In this document: in pieces, positions 39,648-49,047 of the stretch
Numbering within the stretch: the first letter of the stretch is position 1
Layout of the letters: each line of letters begins with the position of its first letter
Assembly (NCBI GenBank): GCA_963812475.1
Contig: CAWEVI010000054.1
Span: 118,779 to 182,778 of the forward strand
DNA: 64,000 nt
Source: JAMXLO01 sp963812475
Lineage (GTDB): Bacteria; Pseudomonadota; Alphaproteobacteria; Acetobacterales; Acetobacteraceae
Reading direction: 5' to 3'
Notes under the pieces: generated by a model
Seen by the model: the letters and a program-made list of their open reading frames with translations, nothing else
Told to the model about the DNA's origin: nothing
Database searches by the model: none
Made by a program: the position numbers and the translations under genes

Positions 39648-39823
39648 GTCCGACGCCCCCAGATGATGCGTGCCAGGACCCAGGCTATGAACAGCGCAAC
39701 CACTAAACCGCCTGTGGCCCACCATGGATATTTGAGCCCGAAACCGAGAATGAGCGACAGGCCGATGATCGCGACCATCACCACGATATCGAGGACCCGC
39801 ACCATGATCTCGCGCCCGGTCAT
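39644..39823 (-). CDS. Small membrane protein, first gene of pair
   Basis: 59 aa from ATG 39823: MTGREIMVRVLDIVVMVAII, LSLILGFGLKYPWWATGG and VALFIAWVLARIIWGRR. Two membrane helices. Its TGA overlaps the next ATG, so the two are translationally coupled. Both start MT-RE, suggesting an old tandem duplication. Confidence 0.6.
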   Translation of the reverse strand: MTGREIMVRVLDIVVMVAIIGLSLILGFGLKYPWWATGGLVVALFIAWVLARIIWGRRT

Positions 39824-39914
39824 TTTGGGCAGTCCTGGAGAATGATCCGCCGCACCCGCCCGCCGGCGCCTAATGTCGCTTGTCGATGACAGCTCGTGCC
39901 ACCATGCTCACCGG

Positions 39915-40184
39915 ATGTTTGTTGTCTCCGAGGCTGAGGCCGTCGCAATCCGCATTGCCTTCCATCGTGGTGGCGAGCTATCGGCCGCGATCGAGCTGCG
40001 CCGGCTGTTTCCTGGCATCACGGACAATCGGCAGGCGCGGGAGTGCGCTCGTGTCATAGCCGGATGGAAGCCGTTGGCCGCCGCGACCGCCCCGTCTTCC
40101 TCGGGGCCGGAGCCGGGAGCCCTGAGCAATTCCCTCAGAGGGAGCCTCATCGTGCATGCTTCGACTGCGCCTTGCTGGCAATAG
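39915..40184 (+). CDS. Small mobile-region hypothetical protein
   Basis: 89 aa from ATG 39915. The core SEAEAVAIRIAFHRGGELSA AIELRRLFPGITDNRQAREC ARVIAGWKPL looks like a conserved small helical protein. A decayed copy is at 40862-40950, and its downstream GGGAGCCCTGA motif recurs near 34055 and 34625. Function unknown. Confidence 0.5.
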   Translation: MFVVSEAEAVAIRIAFHRGGELSAAIELRRLFPGITDNRQARECARVIAGWKPLAAATAPSSSGPEPGALSNSLRGSLIVHASTAPCWQ

Positions 40185-40386
40185 ATGTCGGGGGAGAGGC
40201 TGTTGTGCGGGATTGCCGCCGCAGCCATTCGAGTGCTTCCGGAACACAAATTAATATGTGTGCACCAGCTGAGACGGCAGGCAGTTCACCCGTGAGGATT
40301 CGTTCGCGGGTGACGCTGGGACGCATGCCGGTCAACGATGTCCATCCTTCGATCGTACACCGCATTGGTGCGTAGGCTTCTGCCAT
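40147..40386 (-). CDS. Excisionase-like HTH protein
   Basis: 79 aa from ATG 40386, with GGGGGA upstream. TIEGWTSLTGMRPSVTRERI LTGELPAVSAGAHILI resembles the winged-helix start of excisionase/MerR-like DNA-binding proteins. The C-terminal tail is basic. It overlaps the end of the plus-strand gene at 39915-40184. Confidence 0.5.
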   Translation of the reverse strand: MAEAYAPMRCTIEGWTSLTGMRPSVTRERILTGELPAVSAGAHILICVPEALEWLRRQSRTTASPPTSIASKAQSKHAR

Positions 40387-40449
40387 GCGGGTCCCCCGGT
40401 TCGTTTGCAGGCGCAATGGCCATGGAAGGGCCTGTTCTAGCAAGACATA

Positions 40450-40698
40450 TTACCATGACGTTGCACTTCCAGGATGGTGGAGAGGCAATTCCCTCAAATC
40501 CCCGGCTGCCACCTCGTGGCATGTGACGGCGATCACCACATTCGGAGGTGAGCGGGCGTGATCGGCCAGTCGGATTCCGGCCCAGTTCCCTCCATCACCA
40601 TGTTCTGGCGGAGACTGCCGCGCTGTCACGGCCACGGTTGCCCAGAATATGCCGATGACGGCGCCGACGATCTGAACGGCGAAAACGAACATCATCAT
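40450..40698 (-). CDS. Membrane-anchored hypothetical protein
   Basis: 82 aa from ATG 40698 with a strong GGAGGAGAG ribosome site. One N-terminal helix (MFVFAVQIVGAVIGIFWATV) followed by a hydrophilic His-containing tail. Not recognised. Confidence 0.45.
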   Translation of the reverse strand: MMMFVFAVQIVGAVIGIFWATVAVTARQSPPEHGDGGNWAGIRLADHARSPPNVVIAVTCHEVAAGDLRELPLHHPGSATSW

Positions 40699-40861
40699 TG
40701 GGGCTCTCCTCCGCCGGCTCTTGCCGCGCTCGTTGACAGACGGAGATTGCAGCGGATCGAAGCGCCTCGCTGTGAGCCGCTTCACAGGCACCGACCAACG
40801 GGACGTTTTCGCCAGTGCGAGAACTGCTGCTGCATGGCTTTCGGCCACCCATTGTGCGATG

Positions 40862-40950
40862 AGGGCCAGTTCCCCGCCATCACCGACAACCCTCAGGCGC
40901 GGTAGTTCGCGCCATCGCCGGTTGGAAGCCGCTTGCGGCGGGAGCCCCTG
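40862..40950 (+). pseudogene. Decayed copy of the 39915-40184 gene
   Basis: FPAITDNPQAR in one frame and AIAGWKPLAAGAPE in another match the C-terminal half of the neighbour gene. One frameshift separates them. It is followed by GAGCCCCTGAATAAGCGG, the shared downstream motif. Confidence 0.55.
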
Positions 40951-41229
40951 AATAAGCGGGAGCGGTCCCCCGAAACGCGTCGGGGGCACGGGGGGACCTG
41001 ACCGCGACTGTTGACTCCAGAGGACGGCCACGGCTTGAGCGAGGCTACCACATGGGGACGCCAGCTCGGCATCTGGACGCACAAGCAAACGGCCGGGGAT
41101 GCGTGGCCCGGCCCGCTGCCTCAACGGTACAGGGCGCCCAGCCGGCGGCGTCAACGCCTGCGGTTTCATTCGAGCAGCACGATCCGGCGCACTGGCCGCG
41201 AGGCGCCAGAGAGAAACGCGCCGGGCGTG

Positions 41230-41541
41230 TCAGTCCCGCCGCACAATTCCGCGCACTGGCCGGCTGCTCGCCCCCTCGATGCCGGTGACCAGTTCCGCCC
41301 TGCCCGCACGGCCGCCGCAGCCGTCGTGCCGCATCCGGTCGATGATGTCGCGGATCACCATGTCGCCCTGGGGCATGTGGGCCTCGGTGACCATCCGCTC
41401 CTTGCCGCAGCGATCGCACACGATCCGCGGGCACCACGACGGGAATGCGCGCAGGGGTTCGTCGAGGGCCTGTTCTCCGGTCGGTAGCGGATGGTTGCCG
41501 TAGCTGCGCCAGTGGCGCTTCGGGACCGGCCTGGCCGTCAT
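41230..41541 (-). CDS. Repeated Cys-containing protein family, copy 2
   Basis: 103 aa from ATG 41541: KRHWRSYGNHPLPTGEQALD EPLRAFPSW, RIVCDRCGKERMV, GDMVIRDIIDRMRHDGCGGR and SSRPVRGIVRRD. A second partial C-terminal copy (CACGATCCGGCGCACTGGCC, 41178-41197) and GGGACCTGACCGCGACTGTT (40993-41012) lie just downstream, repeating the layout around copy 1. Confidence 0.7.
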   Translation of the reverse strand: MTARPVPKRHWRSYGNHPLPTGEQALDEPLRAFPSWCPRIVCDRCGKERMVTEAHMPQGDMVIRDIIDRMRHDGCGGRAGRAELVTGIEGASSRPVRGIVRRD

Positions 41542-41744
41542 CAGGTGGCGTGCGCCCTAGCGATTGGCTTGCCCGACACCCATCAGGGGCCGGAGCTTCT
41601 GGATCAAAGCTAATCGCACCTGGGGCGGCAGCGGATCCGGGTTTTGGACGTGGTAGGGCGTCCGTTTGCGTCGAGGTACACGGTGTCCACATTGGACGGA
41701 CGCAAGCCCATATGCCTGATGGCAGCCCAGTACCTCCTCTGCCG

Positions 41745-42021
41745 TCATGCCGCCGCCGGCGTAGGCTTCCGGTAGTGTGTCTTCATCGAATGAGCGGGAA
41801 CTGCCACCCAAGCGCCGTGCGGCCCCTCATTCCCCTCAGCCCCTTCATCGAGGGGAACCACGTACACTTCGATACGGCGCGCCGCATAGAGGTCGGTGAT
41901 CACCTGCGGGATCATCTTCTCCAAACCAGCCAGCGTCTCTTCCGCGACGAGCATCCCTCTCAGGTCCGGGCTGGTGGCATAGAACCAGTTGTCATCGGTG
42001 CGCACGTTTCTCGCGGTCACG
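41745..42021 (-). CDS. HicB/DUF1902-like protein
   Basis: About 91 aa from GTG 42021. DDNWFYATSPDLRGMLVAEE TLAGLEKMIPQVITDLY has the HicB-type partial RNase H fold pattern (short strands, SPDLRG, then an amphipathic helix), as in DUF1902 or HicB antitoxins. No HicA toxin is adjacent. Upstream sequence ends in a copy of the coiled-coil protein's LRAAWRG terminus, so the true start may be altered. Confidence 0.5.
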
Positions 42022-42342
42022 TGTGGCTGACCTTCCACTACTCCCCGCCACGCCGCCCTGAGGCGCACCAGGACCCCGCCGCTCGCCGTCGGCGCTCCGG
42101 GTCCATTGTATCCGGTGGCGCCACGAGATATCACTTCCGGCTGCCTATTGTTCCGGGATCCGCAACCGCGCGTGCCGGGCTGCCAAAATCCAACGCGTGC
42201 CGGGCTGCCACCTTCCAAGTCGGAAAATCCGGCGGGACTGCGGCGGCTTGGCGCAACTATCGAAGGAAATTGCTCACGAGAGTGGGCAACCCGCCGCCGG
42301 CACCAGCGTTTCAGCAGTTCTATAAACACCCGGAATCAAAAC

Positions 42343-42636
42343 ATGAGATTGCATCTTTATGGAGCTATGGCCATCGCTGCCATAATCGCGACGCCGGCAA
42401 TAGCGCAAACGACAGCTCCCACCTCCAATACCATGAGCCCGCCGGGTCCAGGCGCAGGGACGAACTCCAATGCTTCAAAGGCCAGCAATAGCCCTGGGGC
42501 CGCCGCATCGCCCCATACCGGCTTTTCGTCCGGTATGACGCCCAGCGCGGGGACTGCCAGCGGCACGGCCGACGGAACGACGGACACTGGCGCTACAAGC
42601 CCGGGAAGCGGGAAGGCAGCAGCGCAGAAGAAGTAA
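42343..42636 (+). CDS. Secreted Ser/Thr/Gly-rich small protein
   Basis: 97 aa from ATG 42343. Signal peptide RLHLYGAMAIAAIIATPAIA followed by a low-complexity Thr/Ser/Ala/Gly/Pro tail ending AAAQKK. Probably periplasmic and disordered. A frameshifted relative lies at 34205-34502. Confidence 0.6.
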   Translation: MRLHLYGAMAIAAIIATPAIAQTTAPTSNTMSPPGPGAGTNSNASKASNSPGAAASPHTGFSSGMTPSAGTASGTADGTTDTGATSPGSGKAAAQKK

Positions 42637-42826
42637 TCGGTCGAGCGTTCAACCCCCCGCAATTGCCCATCAGGGGCAGGAATTCGGGCAGGTTCTCGCC
42701 ATCTGATCGGCTGACTGACACACAGCCTGCGAACGGGAGACTCCCGCCGAGTCGCGCGAATCAAGGGACCTCCCCTCCGGACCGGCCAGAAGCGTGGCGG
42801 CTGCGTTATGCGCACCTGCCTCGGCT

Positions 42827-43555
42827 CTACCGGAATAGCAGCCGGATACCGGCGAACAGCAGAATCGCCGCAAGGGCATATCTTGTGCCACGCTCCGACA
42901 TCCAACGCAGACTGATGGCCGTGCCTATGACGGCTCCTGAGAGCGCGCCGAGCGAGTAAAAAGGCGTGCCAGGGGCAAGCTTTTGCCCGGCAAGGAGAAC
43001 GCCCAATAGTCCCACTACGGAATTGCAGAGGATGAATGGCGGCGAAATGGTAGCGGCGCGCTTGGGCGACGCCCAGCCAAGGGCGATCACCAAGGGGGTC
43101 AGGAATACGCCCCCACCAACACCCGTCAGCCCGGAGATAAATCCTGCTCCGGCTCCCACGGCGGCGGCCGGGAGGAGCCGAACAGTCCGAGCCTCGACGA
43201 TATCAGCCGTCCGCTTGAACACCATCAGCGTAGCGGCGGCGACCAGCAACAGGCCCGTCGCGAGGAAATAGTCCCGACCGCCGAGCACCAGCAGGCCGCC
43301 AAGAAAGGCTGTAACCAAAGACGGGATGGTCAGGGGCAGCAGGATCTTTCGCTCGACCGCGCCTCTGCGGTGCAACCGCCATGTGGCATAGCCTGCGGCG
43401 ACGATGTTCAGCAGGAGTGCCGTCGCGCGCATCTCGGTGGCGGGAAACGCTGCGAAGGCCATGACAGCAAGAAAGGCGGTCCCACCAGCCTGCCCGGCTG
43501 TGGCGTAGAGTAGCGAAACGCAGCCAATCAGACCGGCAACCAGAAATGCATCCAT
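42827..43555 (-). CDS. TauE/SafE-family membrane permease
   Basis: 242 aa, about eight membrane helices. Two half-repeats each carry the Gly-rich motif of this family: LLYATAGQAGGTAFLAVMAF and GFISGLTGVGGGVFLTPLVI. Members export sulfite, sulfonates or other anions; the substrate here is unknown. Complete by length. Confidence 0.88.
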   Translation of the reverse strand: MDAFLVAGLIGCVSLLYATAGQAGGTAFLAVMAFAAFPATEMRATALLLNIVAAGYATWRLHRRGAVERKILLPLTIPSLVTAFLGGLLVLGGRDYFLATGLLLVAAATLMVFKRTADIVEARTVRLLPAAAVGAGAGFISGLTGVGGGVFLTPLVIALGWASPKRAATISPPFILCNSVVGLLGVLLAGQKLAPGTPFYSLGALSGAVIGTAISLRWMSERGTRYALAAILLFAGIRLLFR

Positions 43556-43978
43556 GGGGTCAGTCAGTTGTCGGAGAACAACCGTCGCGACAATCTACCA
43601 GCCACCTCGTCGCGTCGCTTGCAGCGCCGCGGCAATCCGCCGCTGTGCAATCGGGGCGACGCAAATGGTGGGCCAGCCGATCGGCCTGGGCAAGGCAGGG
43701 ACGCTGAATGTGCTCACCCCTCACCGCGGCGCGCTGCTCGACAGGATCGATGGATTGCAAACTTAGTCTGGCGAAGCCCGGGGCGGAGAGCCGAAACCGC
43801 CCGCACGGCTGCCAGGAAGCCACCCGAGAGGCGGTGGCGGTCGGCGTGGCGGGGTGAGTAGGAAAAAGCCCACCGCACACGGGCAGTCGGCGTCACATCA
43901 TGGGATTGCGGGCTGCGCAGGTGAAACCTGTGGCCTCGCTCGTGGTTGTTCAGCAGCAAACCCAAAGGGACGGAGAGA
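43556..43978. other. No gene recognised
   Basis: Contains a short copy (to about 43857) of the WR-AWRGE C-terminal end of the HTH/coiled-coil protein. Other frames are not recognised. Confidence 0.3.
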
Positions 43979-44194
43979 ATGCGGATCTTGATAGCTGGCC
44001 TTGTGATGTGCGTCGCTGGCTGTAGCAGCTATGACAACGGACCACTGGGCTATGCAAAGCGTGGCCCGATTGAGCGCCCCGAGCCCGATGCCGATCACAA
44101 TTCGCTCAGCGCTGACAACCAACGGCAGGGGCTGCAACTCCAGAATGCCGAGTACAGCGCGCGTACAACCCCGATGCTCGGCCCGTCCCGATAG
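43979..44194 (+). CDS. Small lipoprotein
   Basis: 71 aa from ATG 43979 (CGGAGAGA upstream). MRILIAGLVMCVAGCSS is a lipoprotein signal with the lipid-modified Cys at residue 15. The mature part is short and polar. Function unknown. Confidence 0.65.
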   Translation: MRILIAGLVMCVAGCSSYDNGPLGYAKRGPIERPEPDADHNSLSADNQRQGLQLQNAEYSARTTPMLGPSR

Positions 44195-44373
44195 GCGTCG
44201 TAGCCGCGCGGAGGGTGCCGCGCACGCCCCCACCCGGCCGTTTCGCAAGCCGCAGAATACGCGCGGGCCGCGGAGACAGTCCGGTTCAATGCAGGCAATG
44301 ATCACGCTTGGACATGTCTGCGGCGAACGGGCCGGATAAGTGTTGCCCGGCCCGCTGCGTTAACGCTCTGACG

Positions 44374-44841
44374 CTACGCTTGGCTAGCGGCCGTCTGCTC
44401 GATCTGTTCCGGCTTAGGCGCGCGGCCGCCGATCTGGATTTGGCGTGGCCGCATGGCTTCCGGGATCTCGCGAATAAGGTCGATCGAGAGCAACCCATTC
44501 ACCAGATCAGCGCTCGCTACCTTGACGTAGTCCGCCAAGTTGAACCGGCGCTCGAAAGCCCGGCTGGCAATGCCATGGTGCAAATAGAGCTGCTGCTGGC
44601 TGGTGTTCTTGCTGCCCGCAATGGTCAGCACATTCTCCTGTGCCACAATCGATAGATCCTGCGGACCAAAGCCAGCAACTGCGAGCTCGATCCGGTACGA
44701 GGTTTCGCCGGTTTTGGCGATGTTGTAGGGGGGATATCCCTCGTCGGTCTGCGATGCGCTGAACGCACTATCCAATAGGTCGAAGACCCGATCAAAGCCA
44801 ACGGTTGACCTATTCAGGGGAGCAAAATCGTAGTTCCGCAT
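44374..44841 (-). CDS. Small heat shock protein Hsp20 (IbpA-like)
   Basis: 155 aa from ATG 44841 with AAGAGGA upstream. The N-terminus PLNRSTVGFDRVFDLLDSAF and alpha-crystallin domain (YPPYNIAKTGETSYRIELAV, then LHHGIASRAFERRFNLADYV, VNGLLSIDLIREIPEAMRP) match the IbpA/HspA class of ATP-independent holdase chaperones. The C-terminal I-x-I-type anchor appears as IQIGG. Confidence 0.93.
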   Translation of the reverse strand: MRNYDFAPLNRSTVGFDRVFDLLDSAFSASQTDEGYPPYNIAKTGETSYRIELAVAGFGPQDLSIVAQENVLTIAGSKNTSQQQLYLHHGIASRAFERRFNLADYVKVASADLVNGLLSIDLIREIPEAMRPRQIQIGGRAPKPEQIEQTAASQA

Positions 44842-45143
44842 GGCCACATCCTCTTGAGCAACGTGGATACACGAGACGCCGGACACCTTATCCGGCGTCC
44901 ATTTCGGCCCATTCACGGCGCCGACGGTGGCGTAATTAGTAGCCTCGAAAGCCCGTTCAAGAGAGCTTCGTCCATTCCTGCTTGAAAAAGAGCTCTGCCG
45001 CACCGGCGGGCCGGGGAACACCCTGCCGCCCTCTGACAAACCTCGAATGCGTATACCCGTCTCGATGACGGAGTGTCGGGTAGGGAACAAGGCACAGAAA
45101 ATTGAAGGATCGGTAATCTCCTTGCGCCGATTATAGGCCGGCA

Positions 45144-45320
45144 ATGGGACAACGCCCGCCCCTCTCCGACATGCCGGTGGACCAGCTCAAAAGGCAGGCG
45201 AGAAGGTATCGGCGCATGGCCGATCAAGCACGCTCAAAGCCGATTCAGAATGCGTACCTACGGTTGGCTAAGCGATATGAAAGACTGGTAGCGGAGCGAA
45301 AGGCACGCGATGAAAAATGA
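45144..45320 (+). CDS. Small basic helical protein
   Basis: 58 aa, ATG 45144 to TGA 45320. LKRQARRYRRMADQARSKPI and YLRLAKRYERLVAERKA form a helical hairpin typical of an uncharacterised alphaproteobacterial small-protein type. Divergent from hsp20, about 300 bp away. Confidence 0.5.
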   Translation: MGQRPPLSDMPVDQLKRQARRYRRMADQARSKPIQNAYLRLAKRYERLVAERKARDEK

Positions 45321-45591
45321 GGCTAAGCGGAAGAAGCTTCAGAACCGGTGGTGGGTCGGTTTTGGTATCCGAATCACTCACGCTCCGTGACGGTCCTGAC
45401 CGCCCTTCTGATCCGCTTGGGTCTGCTCACCATCGGTTACTGGGGGGCGCTGGGATGGGCGACCTGAAATTCATGTGCCGGCCAGCTGCGACGCGATCAT
45501 CGAGATCGATTGATCGTCAGGACGATGCCGGTCCTGTACCAACAAATGCGCGCTGGCAGCCATGAGCGCGCGATCGCCGGGAGGACATACA

Positions 45592-46053
45592 GTGACGTGG
45601 GCGCGCATCACCGATCCCGAACAGGCCGAGGGGCCGCTGTCCGTTTGGTTCAGCACCCGGATGCTCGGCCTACGGGGCAGATTCGGCCTAGTGCTAACGA
45701 CGGGCGACGTTCTCAGGATCACGTGCATCAACGCTCTGCACGAGTCGCCGCAGGGCGTGATTCTGCTCGATGTGTTGCTGGATCGTGCCGGCGTTCCCGA
45801 CGGCGTCGATCAAGCCTGGCAGATGAAACACTATCTCGGCGCGCCCGTACCGGGGGCGACAATGGCGACCGTTAACTTTGCCCATGTCGTCACAGCAGTG
45901 GAGTTTGTCGTCGCGGAGATTGTCGAACCGCCGGATGAAAAAACCCTAATGCACCGCGACGAAATCGACGCAGGGCGAGCCCCGCTCGATCCGTTGGCCG
46001 AACCCCTCGAGCGAAACACCTCAGAGACCGCTCCGCAGGAGGCGCAGCCATGA
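45592..46053 (+). CDS. Hypothetical protein
   Basis: 153 aa from GTG 45592, chosen because GGGAGGA lies seven bases upstream. LGLRGRFGLVLTTGDVLRIT and ILLDVLLDRAGVPDGVDQAW look globular and balanced in composition. Family not recognised. Its stop overlaps the next ATG. Confidence 0.55.
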   Translation: MTWARITDPEQAEGPLSVWFSTRMLGLRGRFGLVLTTGDVLRITCINALHESPQGVILLDVLLDRAGVPDGVDQAWQMKHYLGAPVPGATMATVNFAHVVTAVEFVVAEIVEPPDEKTLMHRDEIDAGRAPLDPLAEPLERNTSETAPQEAQP

Positions 46054-46295
46054 CAATGCGGCTGTTCCGTTGCCCAGTATCCTCGCGCTTCTTGCCGATC
46101 GCGCCTGCGAAGCCCCGGCCACCGCCGAAGCCGAAGCCACAGCTCCGGCTGGTCCGAACCGCATGCTCCTGCCGCCGTTGGGAGCCCCAGGACGACGAAC
46201 ATGCCGGGGCCGGAATGGCCCCATGGCCCGGCCCGATTGGTACTCGGGAACAACCATTTATCGGAGTCAAACATCGGACGCTGTCACCGTGCTAG
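46050..46295 (+). CDS. Hypothetical Pro/Arg-rich protein
   Basis: 81 aa; ATG overlaps the previous stop (ATGA at 46050-46053) and GGAGGCGC lies upstream. The composition is low-complexity, so the coupling is the main support. Confidence 0.3.
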   Translation: MTMRLFRCPVSSRFLPIAPAKPRPPPKPKPQLRLVRTACSCRRWEPQDDEHAGAGMAPWPGPIGTREQPFIGVKHRTLSPC

Positions 46296-46369
46296 TGCCT
46301 CCCGTCATTGATATTGAGTTGGTTCTCTGATTCTCTGGCAGCATCATCACCGATGCGGGGAATCGGGAC

Positions 46370-46467
46370 ATGTCGGAAGTTACGGTCAAGAAGTACGTTG
46401 TTCGTCTGAGCAAGGACGAACGATCGGCACTGGAAGATCTGATCAGCAAAGGTAAGCATCCCGCCGC
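46370..46467 (+). pseudogene. IS630-family transposase N-terminal fragment
   Basis: VKKYVVRLSKDERSALEDLI SKGK matches the first helix of IS630 transposases. It breaks at about 46467 into the methyltransferase sequence. Confidence 0.6.
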
Positions 46468-46991
46468 GATTCCCCGAGTTGCGGGGCGTCGTGTTCGACC
46501 TGCCGGGGGTCGCGGACGCAGCCGCCGCCACCCTCGCTGCGGCGGGCCTTGCAGAACGCTGCCGGGTTGAGGGCGGTGACATGCGGCGCGCCGTGCCACG
46601 AGGCGGCGACGCCTACCTGCTCAAGTGGGTGCTGATGGACCGGTCCGATGAGCAAGCGGTCGAGGTCCTACACAACTGTGCCGAGGCGATGAGGGATGGT
46701 GGCCGGGTGCTTGCAGTCGAGATGACCATGCCGCCCGACAATCGGCCAAGCTTCGCACGGGTGATGGATCTACAAATGATGCTGCTCTTTGACGGTGGTC
46801 GTATCCGCACGGAGGAGGAGCTACGCGGTATCTTTGGCGCGGCCGGTCTGGACGTGGTCCGCGTGCTTTCGGCACCACCGTCGCCCAACGTCGTTATTGA
46901 AGGACGGCAGTGTAAAACTCGCGAGAACATAACGCCAGACGGACGCAAGTCCGAAGATCACGTCGCAGCCCGCGACATGGCGCAATGCTGA
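46465..46991 (+). pseudogene. O-methyltransferase C-terminal half
   Basis: LRGVVFDLPGVADAAAATLA, RCRVEGGDMRRAVPRGGDAY LLKWVLMDRSDEQAVEVL and VLAVEMTMPPDNRPS match the SAM-binding half of COMT/hydroxyneurosporene-type O-methyltransferases, with FDLPGV as motif I. The dimerisation half is replaced by the IS630 fragment. The last ~25 residues look foreign. Confidence 0.75.
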
Positions 46992-47147
46992 TGGTGCCCT
47001 GCGCCTGGCCACGCGAAGCAGGCGCCACTGGAACCCGCAATTCGGAGCAGTCTGGCTTCGGCGGTCACCCGTGCAGGATGAACTCGGAGGCCATGGTCGA
47101 TGAAGTCGAACAGCATGCACACGGCCGTCAGCGCTTCACCGCCGGAT

Positions 47148-47600
47148 GCTAGGTGTTTAGTCCCGGAGTGTAGTGGTGCAAGCTCATCCCTGACGCGTCA
47201 GGAGGAGAAAGTACCTGTGGCAAGCGTTCTTCACGGCAGCGCCCGAACAACGCCGCGAATTCGAGCCGAGCTCAAAGCGGCGAAAGCGCCGGCCCGTCTC
47301 CTCGCCGGTCAATATGGTCTCAACGTCAAAACTGTCCTGAAATGGCGCGGCCGCGTTGAGACGACCGACGCTCCCATGGGGCCAAAGCCGAAAAGCACGG
47401 TCCTGACCCCAGCCGAGGAAGCGATCATCGTTGAATTCCGGCGCCGGACACTACTGCCACTGGACGACGTCCTTGGCTGTCTGAAAGGCACCATCCCAAA
47501 CCTGAGCCGAAGCGCCTTGCATCGTTGCCTCCAACGCCATGGCATCTCTCGCCTGCCGGCGAGCGAGGCCACGGAAAAGCGCAAGCTGTTCAGGCAAGGT
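47148..47600 (+). pseudogene. IS481-family transposase, N-terminal half with left end
   Basis: The left inverted repeat includes CTAGGTGTTTAGTCCCGG (47149-47166), pairing with the right repeat at 27442-27459 with one mismatch. The gene starts at GTG 47217 after AGGAGGAG: VLHGSARTTPRIRAELKAAK, YGLNVKTVLKWRGRVETTDA and LTPAEEAIIVEFRRRTLLPL form the HTH half. Family similarity ends at HGISRLPASEATEKRK. Confidence 0.88.
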
Positions 47601-48225
47601 GAGCAAGCCCGCGTTATCAACAAGGAAGAGGCAGAAAAAGAGGAAGGACAGGTAGCGTCCAGCAACGAGTTAGGGAGTATCCGCGGTCGTGCCGCCCAGC
47701 ACGCGCTCCAGCGCGCGAAGCTGGACCTTGGCAGAGTGCCCAGCCAGCCACCTGCCGCACCTGCCGGCCAAGGGCAATCCGTCGAGACCCCGGGGCATTT
47801 GGCCCTCGGCCGGTCACCTGAAGGTGACGGCTTGCCTGACCCCCGCTGAGCAGAGGTTTGAAAATTAATATCCATCGCAGGAACGGAGGTAGTTGTCGAT
47901 GGCGACGTGAACCCGCGTAAATCCGGCGATGACAGAAAATAGGCACGAGATTTGCCCGCCTGACCAGCCCCTCCAGGCCATCTTTCGATCACATGCAAAC
48001 GGCTGTTCGGTAGCCCTCTGTCAACGCCGTCAGCCGCCGAAGACGGGGGCCGTAGGCTAGCGTTTACAGAGGGTTGCCGGACAGTCATCCTGGACCATCA
48101 AGAACGACGGTTGGTTTCGCATCTCCCAGGTCCGACTGAGAGCGGCCCTATGCAAAGACTGTCCGGTTTTCAAAACGGACTCCTCGCCGTCTACGCGCGG
48201 ATCTCGCCGCCGCCAACAGTAGTCC
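47601..48225. other. No gene recognised
   Basis: After the IS481 truncation the plus frame stays open to 47849 without family resemblance. The minus frames here are also unrecognised. Confidence 0.35.
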
Positions 48226-48699
48226 ATGGGCGAGCTGACCAAGGACGAGGCGGTCGGTTTGCTGAATCGCATCCTTGAACATGAACTGGCCGGCGTCATT
48301 CGATACACCCACTACTCTCTGCTCGTATTCGGGTTCAACCGCATACCGATCGTGGAGTGGCTGCGCGAGCAGGCGACCAAGTCCCTGACGCACGCGCAGC
48401 AGGCGGGAGAGATGATCACCCATCTTGGCGCTTATCCCTCGCTGACCATCGGACCGTTGTTGAACACCCACCGAACCGATATCGGCACCATTCTGCGGGA
48501 GTCGCTCGCATCAGCGAGCCAGGCGCTCGCGCTCTACAAGGAGCTCCTGCTCGCCGTGGAGGGCAAGTCGGTGATGCTCGAGGAGTACGCGCGGCAAATG
48601 GTTCAGGCGGAGGAACTACATGCCGGCGACGTCGATAAGATGCTCCGCCAACCCGGCGAGGTCGCCGCCTTCAGGCCTGGGGCGGCTAAGCCAGAATGA
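48226..48699 (+). CDS. Ferritin-like (bacterioferritin-type) protein
   Basis: 157 aa. A four-helix bundle with Glu/His metal-ligand patterns: LNRILEHELAGVIRYTHYSL, SLTHAQQAGEMITHLG and EEYARQMVQAEELHAGDVDK. Similar to bacterioferritin-like proteins that oxidise and store iron. ATG 48226 has only a weak ribosome site. Confidence 0.85.
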   Translation: MGELTKDEAVGLLNRILEHELAGVIRYTHYSLLVFGFNRIPIVEWLREQATKSLTHAQQAGEMITHLGAYPSLTIGPLLNTHRTDIGTILRESLASASQALALYKELLLAVEGKSVMLEEYARQMVQAEELHAGDVDKMLRQPGEVAAFRPGAAKPE

Positions 48700-49047
48700 A
48701 CCCTACCCTTCTGGCATCTTGGCGAACGCGATCGGGGAGGTGGCCGGACCCGCGCATGATTATCAGCGGCGGCCTTGCCATAGCCACGATCCAACAACTT
48801 GCACCAGCTTAAATCTTCTAGGGCAGCGCCGTGGCGCCTGGCGTTGAACGCCCCGCTGGCGCGGGGGTGGAACGCTCTGGCGCATACGGCGCCGGGCGCA
48901 CAGACGGTTGAACTCGCACGAGGGCTAGGTAGCAACCCACGCGATGATTGGCTGAAAATAGGGCCGTACCGAGATGAGCGGCACGGCCCAGAGAATTAGT
49001 TTCGAAGTGCTCCCGACTTCTTAGACAAAATCCCGGAATGTGTCACA
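48700..49047. other. No gene recognised
   Basis: Between the ferritin-like gene and the 3' end of the ompA-like gene. Only short shadow frames. Confidence 0.35.

Noticed and set aside
45388..45468. 26-codon hydrophobic frame (GTG start, LLIRLGLLTIGYWGALGW)
   Set aside because: Plausible membrane peptide but no ribosome site and no linked gene; too little support.
47309..48088. 259-codon minus-strand frame
   Set aside because: Its first part mirrors the IS481 N-terminal half and the rest is Ser/Arg-rich without a ribosome site or family resemblance.
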